A stretch of 64,000 nt of DNA from Carallia brachiata (GCA_021464245.1 JADCRB010000038.1:1387392-1451391), one strand, 5' to 3'; positions 24,169 through 36,741 are shown, counted from the first letter of the stretch. The notes: generated by a model not told the origin, from the sequence alone. Numbers and translations are program-made.

Positions 24169-27100
24169 TTAGTTCCAATGGCAACCCAAGAGAGAGGGTG
24201 AATTGACTTTAATCAAATTTTCAACTCTCACACCTCACCACACTTAACCCAAGAGTTCATCCCTACTATAAGTTATATTCAAGACTCTCCTAACTCAATC
24301 AATCAACTCTGTCATCATGCTCATCTCAAATTCACTTTCCATACTACTTGCAAATTTCTTACGTAGAGATTTATTAGTAATTTCAAATAAAATGTTATCA
24401 ACATATACTTGAGCAATTAAGAAATCCTTATCATTTGTCTTTGTAAAAAGTATAGTGTCAACTTCACTTTCTTTGAAGCCTTGGTCAACTAAGAAAAAGT
24501 TCAATTTCTTATACCAAGCTCTTGGGGCTTATTTCAACTCATATATTGCTTTTGTGAGTTTGTAAAATTGATTAGAAAATTCTTCACTTTCAAAGCCCGG
24601 GGGTTGTTTTATATACACTTCCTCTTTGGTATATCCATTCATGAATGAACTCTTCACATTCATTTGATATAACTTGAAATGCTTATAAGATGCAAATGTA
24701 AGTAATATTCTAATGGCTTATAGTCTAACAACGGAGGTAAATGTCTCATTATAATTAATCCTCACTTTTTTGCTATAGCCTTTAACAATTGACCTTACTC
24801 TATATCTCATAATTTGACCATTCTTATCTAATTTATTCCTAAACATCCAGTTTGTGCTAATGATGGGGTGGTCACAGTTCTTTGGAATTGAGGTCCAAAC
24901 TTTATTTTTCTCAAATTGAGAAAGTTTTTCTTTCATAGCAGAAATCCAAAACCAGTCGACGAATGCATTATCTACATACTTAGGTTCAACTTATGAGATC
25001 AGCACAATATTTGTGCTAGTATTTCTAAATGCAGATCTAGTCACTAAAGGATTATTAGGATTACTAAGTATTTGTTTTTGAAACATCTTTGCCTCATATT
25101 TTCATTCTTTTGGCACTCTTTGAATCACATTCTCTAAGTTTCCATTTAGGGAAAGACTTGACTCATTTACTTCCGATTGATTAGACTAATCTTGAATTTC
25201 ATCACTAGAAGGTAGTGCTTGCTTTGGTGGCTCTTCCTCAACATTTTTGCTTGTGCTTGCAATATCATCATTTTGTTCTCTTTTTAAAGAATAAGGGTCA
25301 GTTTCATCAAATACAACATGTATTAATTCCTCAACAACAAGTGTTCTTTTGTTGAATACCCTATATGCAGTACTACTAGAGGAATACCCCAAGAAAATTC
25401 TCCTACCAGCCTTGGAATCAAACTTTTCAAGGTTGTCTTTAGTGTATAGAATAAAGTACTTATTCCCAAACACTTAAGATAGTTGATTTCAGGTCTTTTA
25501 CCATTTTTTAGCTCATATAGGGTCTTTTTAAGTAAGAGATGAACAAAAATTTTGTTGCTTACAAAGCATATGGCGTGAACTGCTTCAGCCAAAAAGTGTC
25601 GAGGAAGACTAAACTCATTTAACATAGTTCTAGTTATTTCTTGCAAAATCCTATTCTTTCTTTCAGCTACTCTATTTTGAAGCTAAAAATTTATGAGTTG
25701 TCTATTGAAAATTAAAATTTCAAAGTTGTCATTCTCAAACTCACCTCTATGATCACTTCTAATTGAAATAATATGATATCCCTTTTCATTTTGGAGTTAT
25801 TTGCAAAGTATTTCAAATACTTTTAAACATTCATACTTGTGTGCTAAAAATATAACTTATGTAAATCCATTATAATTATCTATAATCATAAATGTATATG
25901 ACTTATCACTTATTGATGAGACTTTAGTTGGTCCACGCAAATCCATATATAAGGGTGTAAAGGTCTTAAATTAGATATTACCTTTTTACTCTTAAATAAA
26001 CTCTTACTTTACTTACCCATTTGACATGAATCATACAACTTGTTCTTCTCAAATTGGATTATTGGAAGTTCATCCACAAGGTTGTAATGATTGAGTTTTG
26101 ATAATTGTATACACTAGTATGGTCCAATCTCCTGTGCCACATCCATGATTCATTACTGCTAGTAGATAAGCACTTAATGTCTTAGTTAGCCAAAGAATAC
26201 AAAATAATCAAAATTCTGTTTAATCACTAGTATGGTCGTGATGGCAACCCAAGAGGGAGGTGAATTCTGTTTAATCAAAACTTTCACACCTCACCACACT
26301 TAGCCCAGGAGTTTAATCTCAACTATAAGCTATATTTAACACTCTTCTAACTCAATCAAAGTAAGTAATCACAATATTAAACAAAACTCAAGAACAAAGC
26401 ATGCAAGTAATCAATTACAAACAACTAGAAAGTAAAGAAGATTAAGGGAAAAGAGAATGCACAACGATTTTATAGTGGTTTGGTTCAAATCAAAAGCCTA
26501 CATCTACTCCCTAAGGTTCTTCCCTTGGGCATTCACTTCCACTAGCTTATCCTCTTTTGAAGGGTGATACACAAGATAGCTTGACCTCCAATACAAGCTT
26601 CCTTGAAGCTTACTTAAGAACCCAATGATTCTTCACTCAAACTTGAACATCAAGCTCTTCTCAACACTATAACACTAAGCTCTTCACAACTCAAAGAGCA
26701 CAAAACTTACAACAACACTTAAAGCACACAACTCTCAACACTTTGAACATAATAGCACACTTAGATCTAAAGCACTTTAACTTACACAATCACACTTTTA
26801 TTTGACCCTTACTCTTACAAATTTTTCTTCACTCTTCTCTTTTTTTTCTTTTAAGAATTTTCTTTTCAGCTCTATCTCCTTCAATCTCTTATCAAAGGCA
26901 TTTATGAAAGAGTTAGAGAACTCTTTTATGGGCAAACAAGGCTGATCTAGCCATTAGAGAAGCTCAACTAGTCATTAAACACATTTCAAAAATTTAAATT
27001 TGAAATCTGCTCTATTTCACTGACTCTTATCGATCGATCAGAATTTTCTCAAACTCTTCTATCTCGTAGTTTTGCATTGTCCAATCGACCGACTCAAATT

Positions 27101-28075
27101 CGTTGTAATTTCTACACTATGTAGATTTCAACTCTTCTTCTCATTTGGTCAACCAACTAAAACTAGATGCAACTTCTCCACTATGCAGCCTTCAACTTCT
27201 CTTCATATCTAGTCAACCAACCCGAAATCACTAGAACTTTGTACTTTAGATCTTTCAAGCTTTTCTTTGCATCTAATCAACCAATCTAATTTTTTTGCAA
27301 CTTTGTACTTTAGCAACACTTGTACATCTTCACATTCTCTTTATCCTTTAATCGACCGCTTGAAATTTTCTAGAAGTTTACACTTCCATAACTTGGCATG
27401 CTCTTCATCATCTAGTCGACTAAGCCAAATTCAATGAAACTTTTTGCACTTTGACAACTTTCAAATCAAACGACCCATTCGGTCGACCAATCCAAACTTG
27501 TTATAACTTTTAACTTTTGAGCATCAACTCCTTTCTTCATCGAGACCTCACATGATCTCCTTCAATATCTTTTTAAAAGATAACAAAAAATAAAGATCTA
27601 CAATATCCTTTGTAAATAGCTAACGCATTCAAATTTGAACACAAAATATTTTCCCACCAAAAGGACATCTTCAAAATTTGAACAAAGATAAAAGCATATA
27701 AAAATATGGCATATTTCAATTAAAGATTGCATAAAGTATATAGCTATGCAACTCATATTTAGTTGTCACTCAACCATTCATATATAGCCAAATGAGCTCA
27801 ATAATCATCATAAATTAAATATAACTGTCTAAACATCACCAAACAAATATTCCTTAGCCAAATAAAATATTTTCCAATAAACACATGATATATCATTAAT
27901 CAAACACATCTAAGTAAGTACACACTTATCATCAATCAAGCACATCCAAATAGGCACACACTTGTCATCAATCAAACACGGAAAACACATCAAAACACAT
28001 GAACTCTGTACACATGACCTCATTTCATGAATCTCAAAATCTCCTCAAAGTTCTACAATATTTTCCAATAGATCT
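24169..28075 (-). mobile_element. Degenerate Ty1/copia LTR retrotransposon, internally deleted
   Basis: Sits in the subtilase intron 24117-28156, antisense to it. The long LTR occupies about 26228-28075; the last ~120 bp of the other LTR is at 24169-24295 (TGTTAGTTCCAATGGCAACC, matched at 26238 by GGCAACCCAAGAGG). Pol remains between them, reading minus: GAG-pre-integrase (~26190-25960), integrase core (~25935-25680, IRSDH-GEFEN), integrase C-terminus (25646-25186, GRRIFLGYSSSSTAYRVFN), and reverse transcriptase (24936-24295, STNWMFRNKLDKNGQ, then LIAQVYVDNILF, which corresponds to YVDDI with the second Asp changed). Gag, protease and RNase H are absent, and many stops interrupt. AAGTC flanks both ends (24164-24168 and 28076-28080), a candidate 5-bp target-site duplication. 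The element is dead. Confidence 0.8.
27030..27546. repeat. Minisatellite of about 65 bp inside the copia LTR
   Basis: Starts of the conserved T-C-(G/A)-A-C-C-(G/A)-A-C core lie at 27085, 27149, 27213, 27277, 27352, 27416 and 27483, a near-constant 64-67 bp spacing with one 75-bp unit. Each core is followed by an AAATT- and AACTTT-rich segment. A weaker first unit begins near 27030. Confidence 0.7.
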
Positions 28076-28690
28076 AAGTCCCAGGTAAACTATGAAGTCG
28101 GTGACTAAAATACTCATTTTTATGTCCATGCTGATACTTTTTTATTTTTTGGGCAGCATCAACATTGGATAACAACAAGCAACTAGTTGTTGCTCATGAT
28201 GCATGACATGTAAATGAAAGTGTGCAGCAAATCTTGGCTTGGTTTATGATTTAACAGTAAATGATTATTTAAACTATTTATGTGTATTTGGCTATAATCA
28301 GAGACAAATCATATTAATTCCTTCTAAATCACACATATGCCTCAAGTCATTAAGCTTAGCAAACTTCAACTATCCTTCAATTACTGTTCCTAATCTCAAC
28401 AACTCAATAACAATTAATCGAATTGTTAAAAATGTTGGCTCTTCTAACACATAAATCATCTATGTTAAGGCACCAAAAGGAGTTTTATTTTCTATAGAGC
28501 CTACAAAGTTAAAGTTCACGAAAGTCGGTGAAACAAAAAAAATTCCAAGTTACCTTGAGAGTTAATAGTAAGAAGCTACCTAAATGATATGTTTTTGGGG
28601 AGTTGACATAATCTAATGGTGAGCACCAAATGACAAGTCCTCTGGTTATGAAGTGCGAACAAGATGTTGCTCTCCAATTATCTATTTAGG

Positions 28691-30993
28691 CATCATAAAA
28701 ATTGGGGTTGTATTTGACTTTTGTTTGCAATTAGTGTATGGTTAAATTTATCAGATGTTATGCACTTCAAATTCATTAATAAATTCTCATGCATTTTCAT
28801 TTGTTTTTGCCTCATTCCTCCATCTTCATGAATTAAAGGTTTATTTGACATAACAACCTTATGTTATTTCAATAAGTCATTTCTCATTCTTTAATAATAA
28901 AAAGCTATTATAGTTTGATGTCCCTTCATTTTTCTTGGCAATAAGTTACTTTGAATGACTAAATAAAAATGTAAAGATAGATAAACTGAGAGGATTGAAT
29001 TAAAAAATGACAAAAAGAGATAAAGGGACCACAATTCATGTAGATAGGAATGTGAAGCAAGACAAGAGTTTATTACACATGGGGCGTGGGGATAAATTAA
29101 CTAAAAATCAAAACTAAAATTTTCAGTTTTTTAAAATAGTCCTAACTGAAACAGAACCCCAAATTACAACCTAAACCAATGTAAAAGGGTTTTAGAGTTA
29201 AAGTAGCAATATATAAAAAATTATTAAACCCCAAATTAGGGATTTCTATTTAAGAGCTATTCCACAATTGAACTAGAGTCATCTTAAGAGTTGAAAATTT
29301 CAAATTCGAGTCTTAGTTGGAGTGAATTAACAAAATCTAAAGCTCTTTACAATGACCAACAAGTCTTGAGAAGAATCTCACCTAGGTTAGCAAATGGTAC
29401 TTGATGTAAAAGCAAATTTTTTTTTTTTTGATCTTATGGAGGGTAAAGACTCAAGTTGCATTAACACAACATGTGGCAAGGCAACTCCACTAATATCTTT
29501 CTAAAGTAAACGAGCCACTCCAGAAGGAGACTTTGAGAGTAGCAAAAAACCACAATAAAGATTCAAAGTTTAGGTAACAAGAGCATCTGCCACTCTATTT
29601 CTCCCACAAAAAGTATGATGGATCCTAATTTTTCATGCTCCGTGTAAAAACTCTTCGCAAAAAAAAAAGAGGTTGGCATGGCGATGAGTGGGAGGTACTT
29701 GTTGCTTAATAGCTTCCAAAGCTGACGTGAAATCTGCTTGAGTGGGAGATACTTGTTGTTTAACAATGACCCTCTTGAAACATGCTTAACATTGTGTGGG
29801 TCGGGGGCACGGTTTGATATCTAAATTTCCCTAATCGTGTTTTATGTTTGAGGTAGGAAAGCCGCATCCTGTTAACTATCCAAAATTCATGTGAAGGGCA
29901 GTTTTTGTCATTAACATGTCCACTTATGTTTTGGAAAGATACAAACAAAACCAGTCCTAGTGCATCATCGAAGGGACCATAAAAGCCCAGATCTTAGTGT
30001 CTCTCATAGTCCCTTTTACAAGTCAGAACTGCTTTTAGGAAACAAAACCCAAAATCGTACTCACAATCCCAACCCAACCCATAAATTCCCGACCTATTTC
30101 TAGTGTTGGTCCATAAACGAGTGTTAAAGCTGCTTCAATTCGTGAAACCCAAATTAAACTTGGACGAATGGTGAGGCGTGATTAGTAATTAATTACTATT
30201 ATTATTTTGTTTGAAGAATAAAAATTTATTTTAAAGGTTGGGTGTCGCACTTGCACGATAAAACTAAGAGTCATTCATTAATTGTTTTACTTAAATTCTT
30301 TTATGAAGAAGATCAACTTATTATTTAAGTATCAATGAATCCAAATAAACTTTCATTATAAATGATCATAACAATTATTAAAATTAGAACTTGATATTAA
30401 CAGTTTAACAACATCCTTTAAACTCATTTTGGGACAACACTCAAGTAAATTTCAGGTCAAATAAAGTAACGAAGTGAAAATTTAAATTTAAGTCAACTGC
30501 ACCAAATACCCACCGGATTGCTATTAATAATCACATCTCGGGTGGAAATTGGCAACCAATTATTAATTAAGACAATTTTAGAATATTTTTTTTTTTACAC
30601 AACAACTTACGTTTACATTAAAAACTCAAAATAGATCATTTTATAAATTTTCCCTTATATTGGATAATGATTTTGGTTGATATGCATTAAGCATAATTTT
30701 TTTTTTGTTTTTTTTCTCCTTTCTAAGAAACACACCATAAGTTGGCATAAATAGGATGAAAAAGATAATCAACCAGCGTCCTCGGAAGGATCATTTCCAA
30801 TTCAATCTACCAATCGCTTCTGGAACTACTAAATCGTAAAATCCACCCTCAAAAGAATACACCAAGATCCCATTATCCGAAACCCTTATTATTATTGTTA
30901 TTATTATTGTTTCATTTTAATCTCTTTCTCAAGGCCCTGAGGCCCGAGCCTTAATAATCTTGGTTCATTTCGGTGTATAATTCTTTTTCAAAA
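28691..30993. other. Intergenic flank, first copy of the CSN7 upstream region
   Basis: No intact gene. From about 29130 onward this stretch aligns with 37900-40000: shared blocks include CCCCAAATTACAACCT, TATGTTTTGGAAAGA, GTGTTGGTCCA-AAAC, and CGCTTCTGG-ACTACTAAA. The CSN7 exon 1 fragment follows directly. It is therefore the duplicated upstream half of the CSN7 locus. A LINE relic at 29414-29765 is inserted in it. Confidence 0.65.
29414..29765 (-). mobile_element. Truncated LINE 3' end
   Basis: On the minus strand the sequence encodes FCGRNRVADAL followed by a broken continuation and a GVARLL-KDISGVALP-type tail, then ends in a poly(A) (the T run at 29416-29430 on the plus strand). N-R-V-A-D-A-L is the final motif of plant LINE RNase H domains. 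A short direct repeat (AGCAACAAGTACCTCCCACT and a near copy) lies at the 5' side near 29690-29760. Confidence 0.55.
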
Positions 30994-31076
30994 AAGAACA
31001 TCGAACAGACACTAACGGAACTAATTGATCATTTCATGAAGAAAGCGTCGGCTTTAGAGGGCTCTTCTCCTTTTCT
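30994..31076 (+). pseudogene. CSN7 exon 1 fragment
   Basis: Encodes NIEQTLTELIDHFMKKASAL followed by EGSS, against DIEQRQAELIDHFVKKATAL and EGSA in the functional CSN7 gene at 40020. The start codon has become AAG. Similarity ends about halfway through the exon. It is preceded by the duplicated CSN7 upstream sequence and followed by unrelated DNA, so it is the truncated 5' end of a second CSN7 copy. Confidence 0.85.
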
Positions 31077-31581
31077 GTAAAGCAAACATATGGCCCATCC
31101 TGTGATGATATGGTAGACGCTCTAGACTCAGATTGTGTCAGTGAAAATAACGATTTTATTCGTATCAACAAAGCATGCTTAAAAACTTGATTGCATCAAT
31201 AGTAGTAAGCAAAGCATGCTTGAAAACTTGATTGTATATCGTTTGACTTAAGTTTTGATTGATATTCAAAGAATATGTGTTTTAAATTTTTTGTTATCCT
31301 AATTAATTACCTTTTAAGAAAATGAAAAGAGCCTGAAGGGAAGAAATTGAGGACGAAAATGAGAGATTACAAAGGCAAAGCACAATTCATATCATTATAT
31401 TACTAAAACAAACACACTTAACATCATTTCAGTTAAAAAGCGCAGAGAGCAGCAGCAGCAGTAGTCAGCAGATCCTTCCACATCACCAGCCTCATCTTCA
31501 CCTGAAAAATTTAAGAGAATGAAAAAGTATGTGATTGAAGCAATAGAAGAAAAACACACCAAAAAAAAAATGAAAGAAGTT

Positions 31582-31905
31582 TTAGCAAAACTGTATACCG
31601 ACACCCTTAATTTTGCAGACCACAGGAAGACCAAAAAGATGTCCACGTTCAATGAGAGGAGCGTTCCTGACATAAAGCTCTACCAGGCAATTGCAAACTC
31701 TCCCGGCTGGTTGTTTGTTGAAAAGGCTTTTGACAGCCTTGCAGCATAAATTGCTCGGCTTTCCGTCGCCACCGACGTGCACGTAGCTCACACATAGGTC
31801 CAGAACATCTCCGATTTCATCACAGCCAGATGTCTTCTGAGGGACAGCAAAGGAGACGAACAGAAAATTTAGGAGTAGGAGGAGGATGAACTGGGATAGC
31901 TTCAT
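31582..31905 (-). CDS. Eight-cysteine non-specific lipid-transfer-like protein
   Basis: A 107-residue protein with a hydrophobic signal peptide (residues 1 to about 20) and eight cysteines at 28, 38, 54, 55, 71, 73, 97 and 107: the C-C-CC-CxC-C-C pattern of the bifunctional inhibitor / LTP / 2S albumin (AAI) fold. Such proteins are secreted and bind lipids in a cysteine-braced helical bundle; the ligand here is unknown. The CC-to-CxC gap (15) is shorter than in classic type 1 LTPs. A TATA box lies at 31990-31997. An alternative form could splice near codon 100 (GG|GT, about 31604) to an exon from about 31500, giving a tail GEDEAGDVEGSADY and losing Cys107. I prefer the unspliced form because it keeps all eight cysteines. 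Intact, between the subtilase remnants and the hAT element. Confidence 0.8.
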   Translation of the reverse strand: MKLSQFILLLLLNFLFVSFAVPQKTSGCDEIGDVLDLCVSYVHVGGDGKPSNLCCKAVKSLFNKQPAGRVCNCLVELYVRNAPLIERGHLFGLPVVCKIKGVGIQFC

Positions 31906-31989
31906 CTTGTATTCACAAGAGAATTAGAAAGACTGCAAGAAGAGATTAGATCGATATGATGGGGTGGCTATTGGCTTAACTTGAGGGGC

Positions 31990-31997
31990 TATTTATA
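31990..31997 (-). promoter_or_regulatory. TATA box of the LTP-like gene
   Basis: TATAAATA on the minus strand, about 85 bases upstream of the ATG at 31905, a normal position for a plant gene with a short 5' UTR. Confidence 0.6.
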
Positions 31998-32906
31998 ATG
32001 GTTTTTTGGTTTGGGAATTTTGAAAGAGAGAGAAAAGAGAATAAATGGACTAAAAGATTTTTTTTTTGATTAATGATATTAGTAGATAAATTATTCTCAT
32101 CTACATGATATTTTCACTCAACGAATTTTCGATTTGAATATTCTTTTTTTATGTATAAAATTTTGAAGCACAGTGATTTTTTTCAGCTATATTTGTTTAT
32201 CTTTTTCTAAAAACAAAGAAATTAAAGATACGACTCAAATTTGAGACAAATCAACTTCAATTTTTAATTAATTGAATCAATCTAAACCCATTTTTAGTTT
32301 ATTTAGAAATTAATTGTTTTATGCTACCTATAAGTTTGCCTTTAAGAAAATGTACAATATAACCCGAAGTGGAACATGTGTTGCTTAGAAGTCATTCTCT
32401 TCTTAGTGGTTTGTTACGAAGTTCAATTATCTAAAACAGTGGTTTAACTATAAAAAATTGTTGATTAATAGTAATGAATGTTACATTCTTGTATATAATG
32501 TTCTTTTTTTTTACTTGGATTAAAAAAAAAAAAAGAAAAAAAGACTCTGGTTTCCCCCCAACCAATTGACGTAGACTACAGGACAAAGACTCACCACTCT
32601 CAGGGTGCTTTTACATTTTTATTTTCTTTTGTTCTCGACGAGACCCTCATAGGATTCTAACTTTAAAAGGATAAAAATTTTGAAAATCACAGATACAATA
32701 ATTTACAGACACCCTAAAATGTCTAGAATATAAGATAGTGACTATCTGCCAACCCCATTTGTTAGTTTTAATGAATAAATTTGAAAAATCCCACTCGATA
32801 TTGAGAGAAAGAGCATCAATCTGACAAGAGTAAATGAGAATCTATAATTTGCAATTAATTCCATTGTTGGGATCTTTTTGTGACATAAAGGAAGTAGTAG
32901 TACATT

Positions 32907-35900
32907 CAGGGACGGATCCAGAAAGATTTTTGAGGGGGGGCAAACTTATATATACAACATATTAAAAAAATTGATATAAAATACTAAAAAAAGATATTAA
33001 ATGTCTCACATAATAACAATTATAATTGTTCTCTACGAGTTTTTATATTTTGAAACTTTTGAATGATTTTTTCATTTTCTACTATCAAATATATCTTTTT
33101 TAATAAAAGTAACTATACAACCATTTAGTCATTCATCTCCCATGCGATTGTGCAATCGATTCTTTATGATGTTCATTGCTGAAAAAGTTCTCTCCACGGT
33201 AGCTATTGTAATCGGTAGAATCAAAGCTAATTTCAAAAGCAAATAAACTTGCGGATATACAATATGCTTCTTTGTCTTCACCAACTTTTTTGAAAAATCA
33301 CCCATATCCTTCAAATCTGAAAAATCAGTGTCTGCACGGACATCAATAATATAACTTTCTAGTTGATTATCAAGTCTCATGAGATCCATCGAAGAAAATT
33401 CAGATGGATAATATCGAGCAAGTTGAATGAGCTTCTGCTTATCGAAAGCAAAAAATGAATTTCTTGGATTCAGACATGCCACACAAAGAAGTAACTCAGT
33501 ATTAGTCTCTGTGAACTTGTTATTAATTTCTTGAAGTTGTCTGTCAATAACTTGGTAAAATAAATCCACCTGAAAGTGATGTAAATTTGAAACTTGTGCA
33601 GCTTTACGCCTTGATCGTCCTTGAACAATATATATATCACTCATAGTTGGAGTGACAATATTATATTTGCTGCAAAATGAAACAACTTCATCAAATAAAA
33701 AATCCCATTCATCCTCTCTCATCAATTGTAATCACTGACTTGAGACCTTAACTTGTGTCATAGCATTAATAATATCTTGATCTCTTCTTTGTAGTGCTTG
33801 AGACAATTCATTAGTAATTCCCAATATATTTTTCATCAAATGTAAGATGAAAACAAATTCAAAAGATTGTAGAACATTCAGTAAGCTACATGCTTCGGCA
33901 CTTTGTTCTAAGGTCACACCAGCTTCTTCAACAGATTCAAGAACATCAATTATAGATGAGAACATTGTGATTAAGCGTAACAAAGTATTATAATGTGAGC
34001 CCCATCGAGTATCTCTTACTCTTATGAGATTGGTCTCTTGGTTTAAACCGCGACCACTAGAAATTTCACCACTTTCCAATGCTCAAAAACCTTCTTAATA
34101 TGAATTTCTCGCAGAAGGTCTCGTCGTTTTGAAGAAGAGCCAACCACATTCAAAAAATTAGCAATGGTGTTAAAAAATAAAGTAACTTCAATATGTTTCT
34201 TTGCAACCGCCACAAGTGCTAATTGAAGTTGATGTGCATCCCTCTTTGTTCACATAACGTAGAACAACAGCCATTTGTTCTTTAACTGACATATCACGAG
34301 ATTCATCAACCAAAATAGTAAATAAATCATCTCCAAGATCATTAATAATAACATTAGTGGTTTCAATAGCTGCAGCACTCACTATATCTTTTTGAATATC
34401 AGGTGCTATCAACTTCAAATTTCCATGTGTTTTTCTTCAGAACCTTATCAATAATATCATTGTGAGCAGCAAGAAAGTGCAAAAGTTCAAGAAAATTTCC
34501 CTTATTGCTTGAAAATTTAGATTTATCATTTCCACAAAAGCCAATCCTTGTCGTAGGAGAAATCGAATACAATCAACTGTTGCAGTCAAATGAATTCGAT
34601 AATCATATTTCATTTGATCAGATTGTTGAGTAAGAGCAACTTCAATATATTGTTTTTGTTTCATCAATGCCTCACATTTTCTCCATGCTTGATTATGAGC
34701 ACTATTATGGTCTCCAATATGCTCATACAATTTTTCTTTCTTTTTCCAATTCACAAATCCATGAGTAATAAAAGTATCACCACCTCCTTGCTCTCCAAAA
34801 TCAGGTCTCATAAGATAATAACACAAACAGAATGCAGCATTTTTTGATACACTATATTCTAACCAATTACCAAATTCATCAAACCAACCTGGATTAAAAC
34901 GACGCATAGCCTTCCCAAAAGAACTTCGGGGAAAATTGTGTTCTCTCGGTTGACAATGACCTTTTTGTTGATAGGCTCTTCTAATTTCATCCCGATCATT
35001 AGGATGATACTCTGATATTTTTGGTTGTTTTCTGAGATCAGCAGGAAGATTCTTCAAATCAACTTTTAAAAACTGCTTCTTAAAAATGATTCTCCGGCCA
35101 ATTCCTCTGGCCTCTTTTTTATAAGAAACTTGTCCATAACTAATATAAAATTTAATTTATGTACATATAATTAGTTAACTTTTCAATATTTCTTTTGCAA
35201 AAATTGTATAAAATAAATACGGGATAATAAAAAAAATAAGAAAGGAATATAAAATTTAATTATAAAGCAGAAGAAAAAAACAGATCAAACTTGTAATGAC
35301 GTCAAAAGACTTCCTTTTAGCGTACCTCATTAGACAGCAAAATTTAATCTTATTTTTGTAATTTAACAATAATTTTTTGTGGGTCTCTTTTTTTATCCTC
35401 TCTCTAAAACTCTTTTGCATACGAATTTGATATTGAGAAAAGAAATATAAAAAAAAAATTACTGCAACGTCTTAAAGTTCGATTGATAAATTGGCTTCAG
35501 GCTTTGTTGAATTGCTATTTGTTAAATTGGCTCCTAGCTTCGCGCTTCAGTATTATACCGTTCTTTTACTTTTCTTTTTTTTTTTTTTTGTTGTTCTTTG
35601 TCAGTTGCAAGTTAGAACTTTTTTTTTGCCCTTTTAGTTGACATGGACGCGTGTTTAATGTTGGTTTGGCAAAAATACCATGATGGGACAGCCAAACGGG
35701 GAAACATTGAATCTTTTAAGTAAACAAAAATAAATTTTATTTATGGGACTAAAAAATACGTATCAATATATTATATATGTATATATATATATATAATATT
35801 TTATAGGTAAAAATTATCTAAGAGGGCACAAAAAATATTCTAGAGGGCAACTAATATTTTAGGGAGGGTAATTTTATAATAATATTAAAAAATTTTAGAA

Positions 35901-35978
35901 AAATATAACCACACTAATTTAATTTTAAAAGGCCAAGGGGGGCAATTGTCCCCCGGGCATGCCTTGCATCTGTCCCTG
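32907..35978 (-). mobile_element. hAT transposon with TIRs and an exact 8-bp target-site duplication
   Basis: The left end starts CAGGGACGGATCCAG and the right end, inverted, reads CAGGGACAGATGCAAGG. The element is flanked on both sides by AGTACATT (32899-32906 and 35979-35986), the 8-bp duplication expected of hAT insertions. Inside, on the minus strand, lies a broken transposase of the ZMYM1-like hAT group. At 3072 bp it is complete in outline, but its transposase cannot be made in one piece. Confidence 0.93.
33129..35057 (-). pseudogene. hAT transposase (TTF-type zinc finger, DUF4371, hAT dimerisation domain), broken
   Basis: Pieces in order: 35057-34437 (TTF zinc-finger-like start with NPGWFDEFGNWLEYS and FCLCYYLMRPDF), a frame change near 34540 into DUF4371 (NKGNFLELLHFLAAHNDIID), 34418-34188 (LFTILVDESRDMSVKEQMAV), 34079-33732, and 33725-33129 ending in the dimerisation motif (TVERTFSAMNIIKNRLHNRM). 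Several stops and shifts separate them. About 70-90 residues after RYVNKEGC are deleted, where the family carries part of the catalytic core. It could not supply transposase. Confidence 0.9.
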
Positions 35979-35986
35979 AGTACATT

Positions 35987-36741
35987 GATGTATTTTACAG
36001 CTACAATTACACCAAAAAAAAATGTATATATCTCTACTTAAATTTTAATTATGTCATCATTTTGTTCTATCGTAAAATACTCTGAAAGTGAAATACACAC
36101 GTGTGACCCGACCTAGAGGTACCTCAGTCCACCCGAATATAAACCTTTAATACCGAATTTCAGCATCATAATTATTTGGTTGCCCTTTGTCTTCTACCAA
36201 AGGCTGGCTGAATGACTACTGCGAAATTTTGATTACGAGGATAGAAAAAATTTATTTTTGTTAAAATGTACAAAAACTATAATCCAATAAGAATATTATG
36301 TTAAAGGTAATAATATATAGTATGATTGTCTACGAGAACAGAAGAAAAATATTATCAAAACAATGCCATAATTAATGTGATCAATTCTTTTTTCCGCAAA
36401 AATATGGCGAATAATAGCATCAATAGGTAATCCTAGCAAAACTGTACTTTTTTTTTTTTCAGTTTCCACATGGAATTAAAATATTAGTATAGAAAAGCAA
36501 AAGGATCACACGCAAAATTTAGCTAAAAATGAGACAGAAAAGTTTTATTCTACACATATTTGTAGGAATGATTTGTGTATATCTTATATATATTTGAATC
36601 ATTCTATATTTCTTTCAAATCCAAAGAAATGTATATTATAGCTTGGAAAGTTATAATAGCCATCTGTTGTACATGTTAGTACTTATTATAGGCTATCTAC
36701 GCCCATGAAATACACCTTGATGTATATAGGCGAGAATGCAT
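35987..36741. other. AT-rich spacer
   Basis: No gene or clear repeat recognised between the hAT target-site duplication and the second subtilase fragment. Confidence 0.5.

Larger units (their letters stand above)
19831..28690 (+). pseudogene. Subtilisin-like serine protease (SBT5 type) pseudogene with a copia insertion
   Basis: Recognisable exons in order: 19831-~19918 (signal peptide, MRRLPFFSLTMLLYLLFCHF), 20358-20467 (SYIVYMGSHAHG, I9 prodomain), 20576-20673, 20758-20922 (ANIDT, catalytic Asp), 21710-21800 (VWPESRSF), 22378-22514 (EGHGTHT, catalytic His), 22611-22974, 23065-23162, 23262-~23490 (PA domain), a duplicated exon ending 23811, 23921-24116 (MTGTSMATPHVA, catalytic Ser), 28157-~28205, and ~28226-28690 (fibronectin-III-like C-terminus, NVGSSNT). 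Inactivating changes: TAG for the expected Trp codon at 20820, frame loss near 22620 (GTATAGGAGCA), loss of the CSAGNSGP-type segment (oxyanion Asn region) near 22860, TAA at 23972, AG|AT instead of a GT donor at 21801, and TGA in the exon at 28157. Parts of the PA region are missing. It was once a secreted cell-wall protease. Confidence 0.9.

Noticed and set aside
31519..31749. Plus-strand open frame over the LTP-like gene
   Set aside because: Antisense shadow; the minus frame has a signal peptide, the eight-cysteine pattern and a TATA box.
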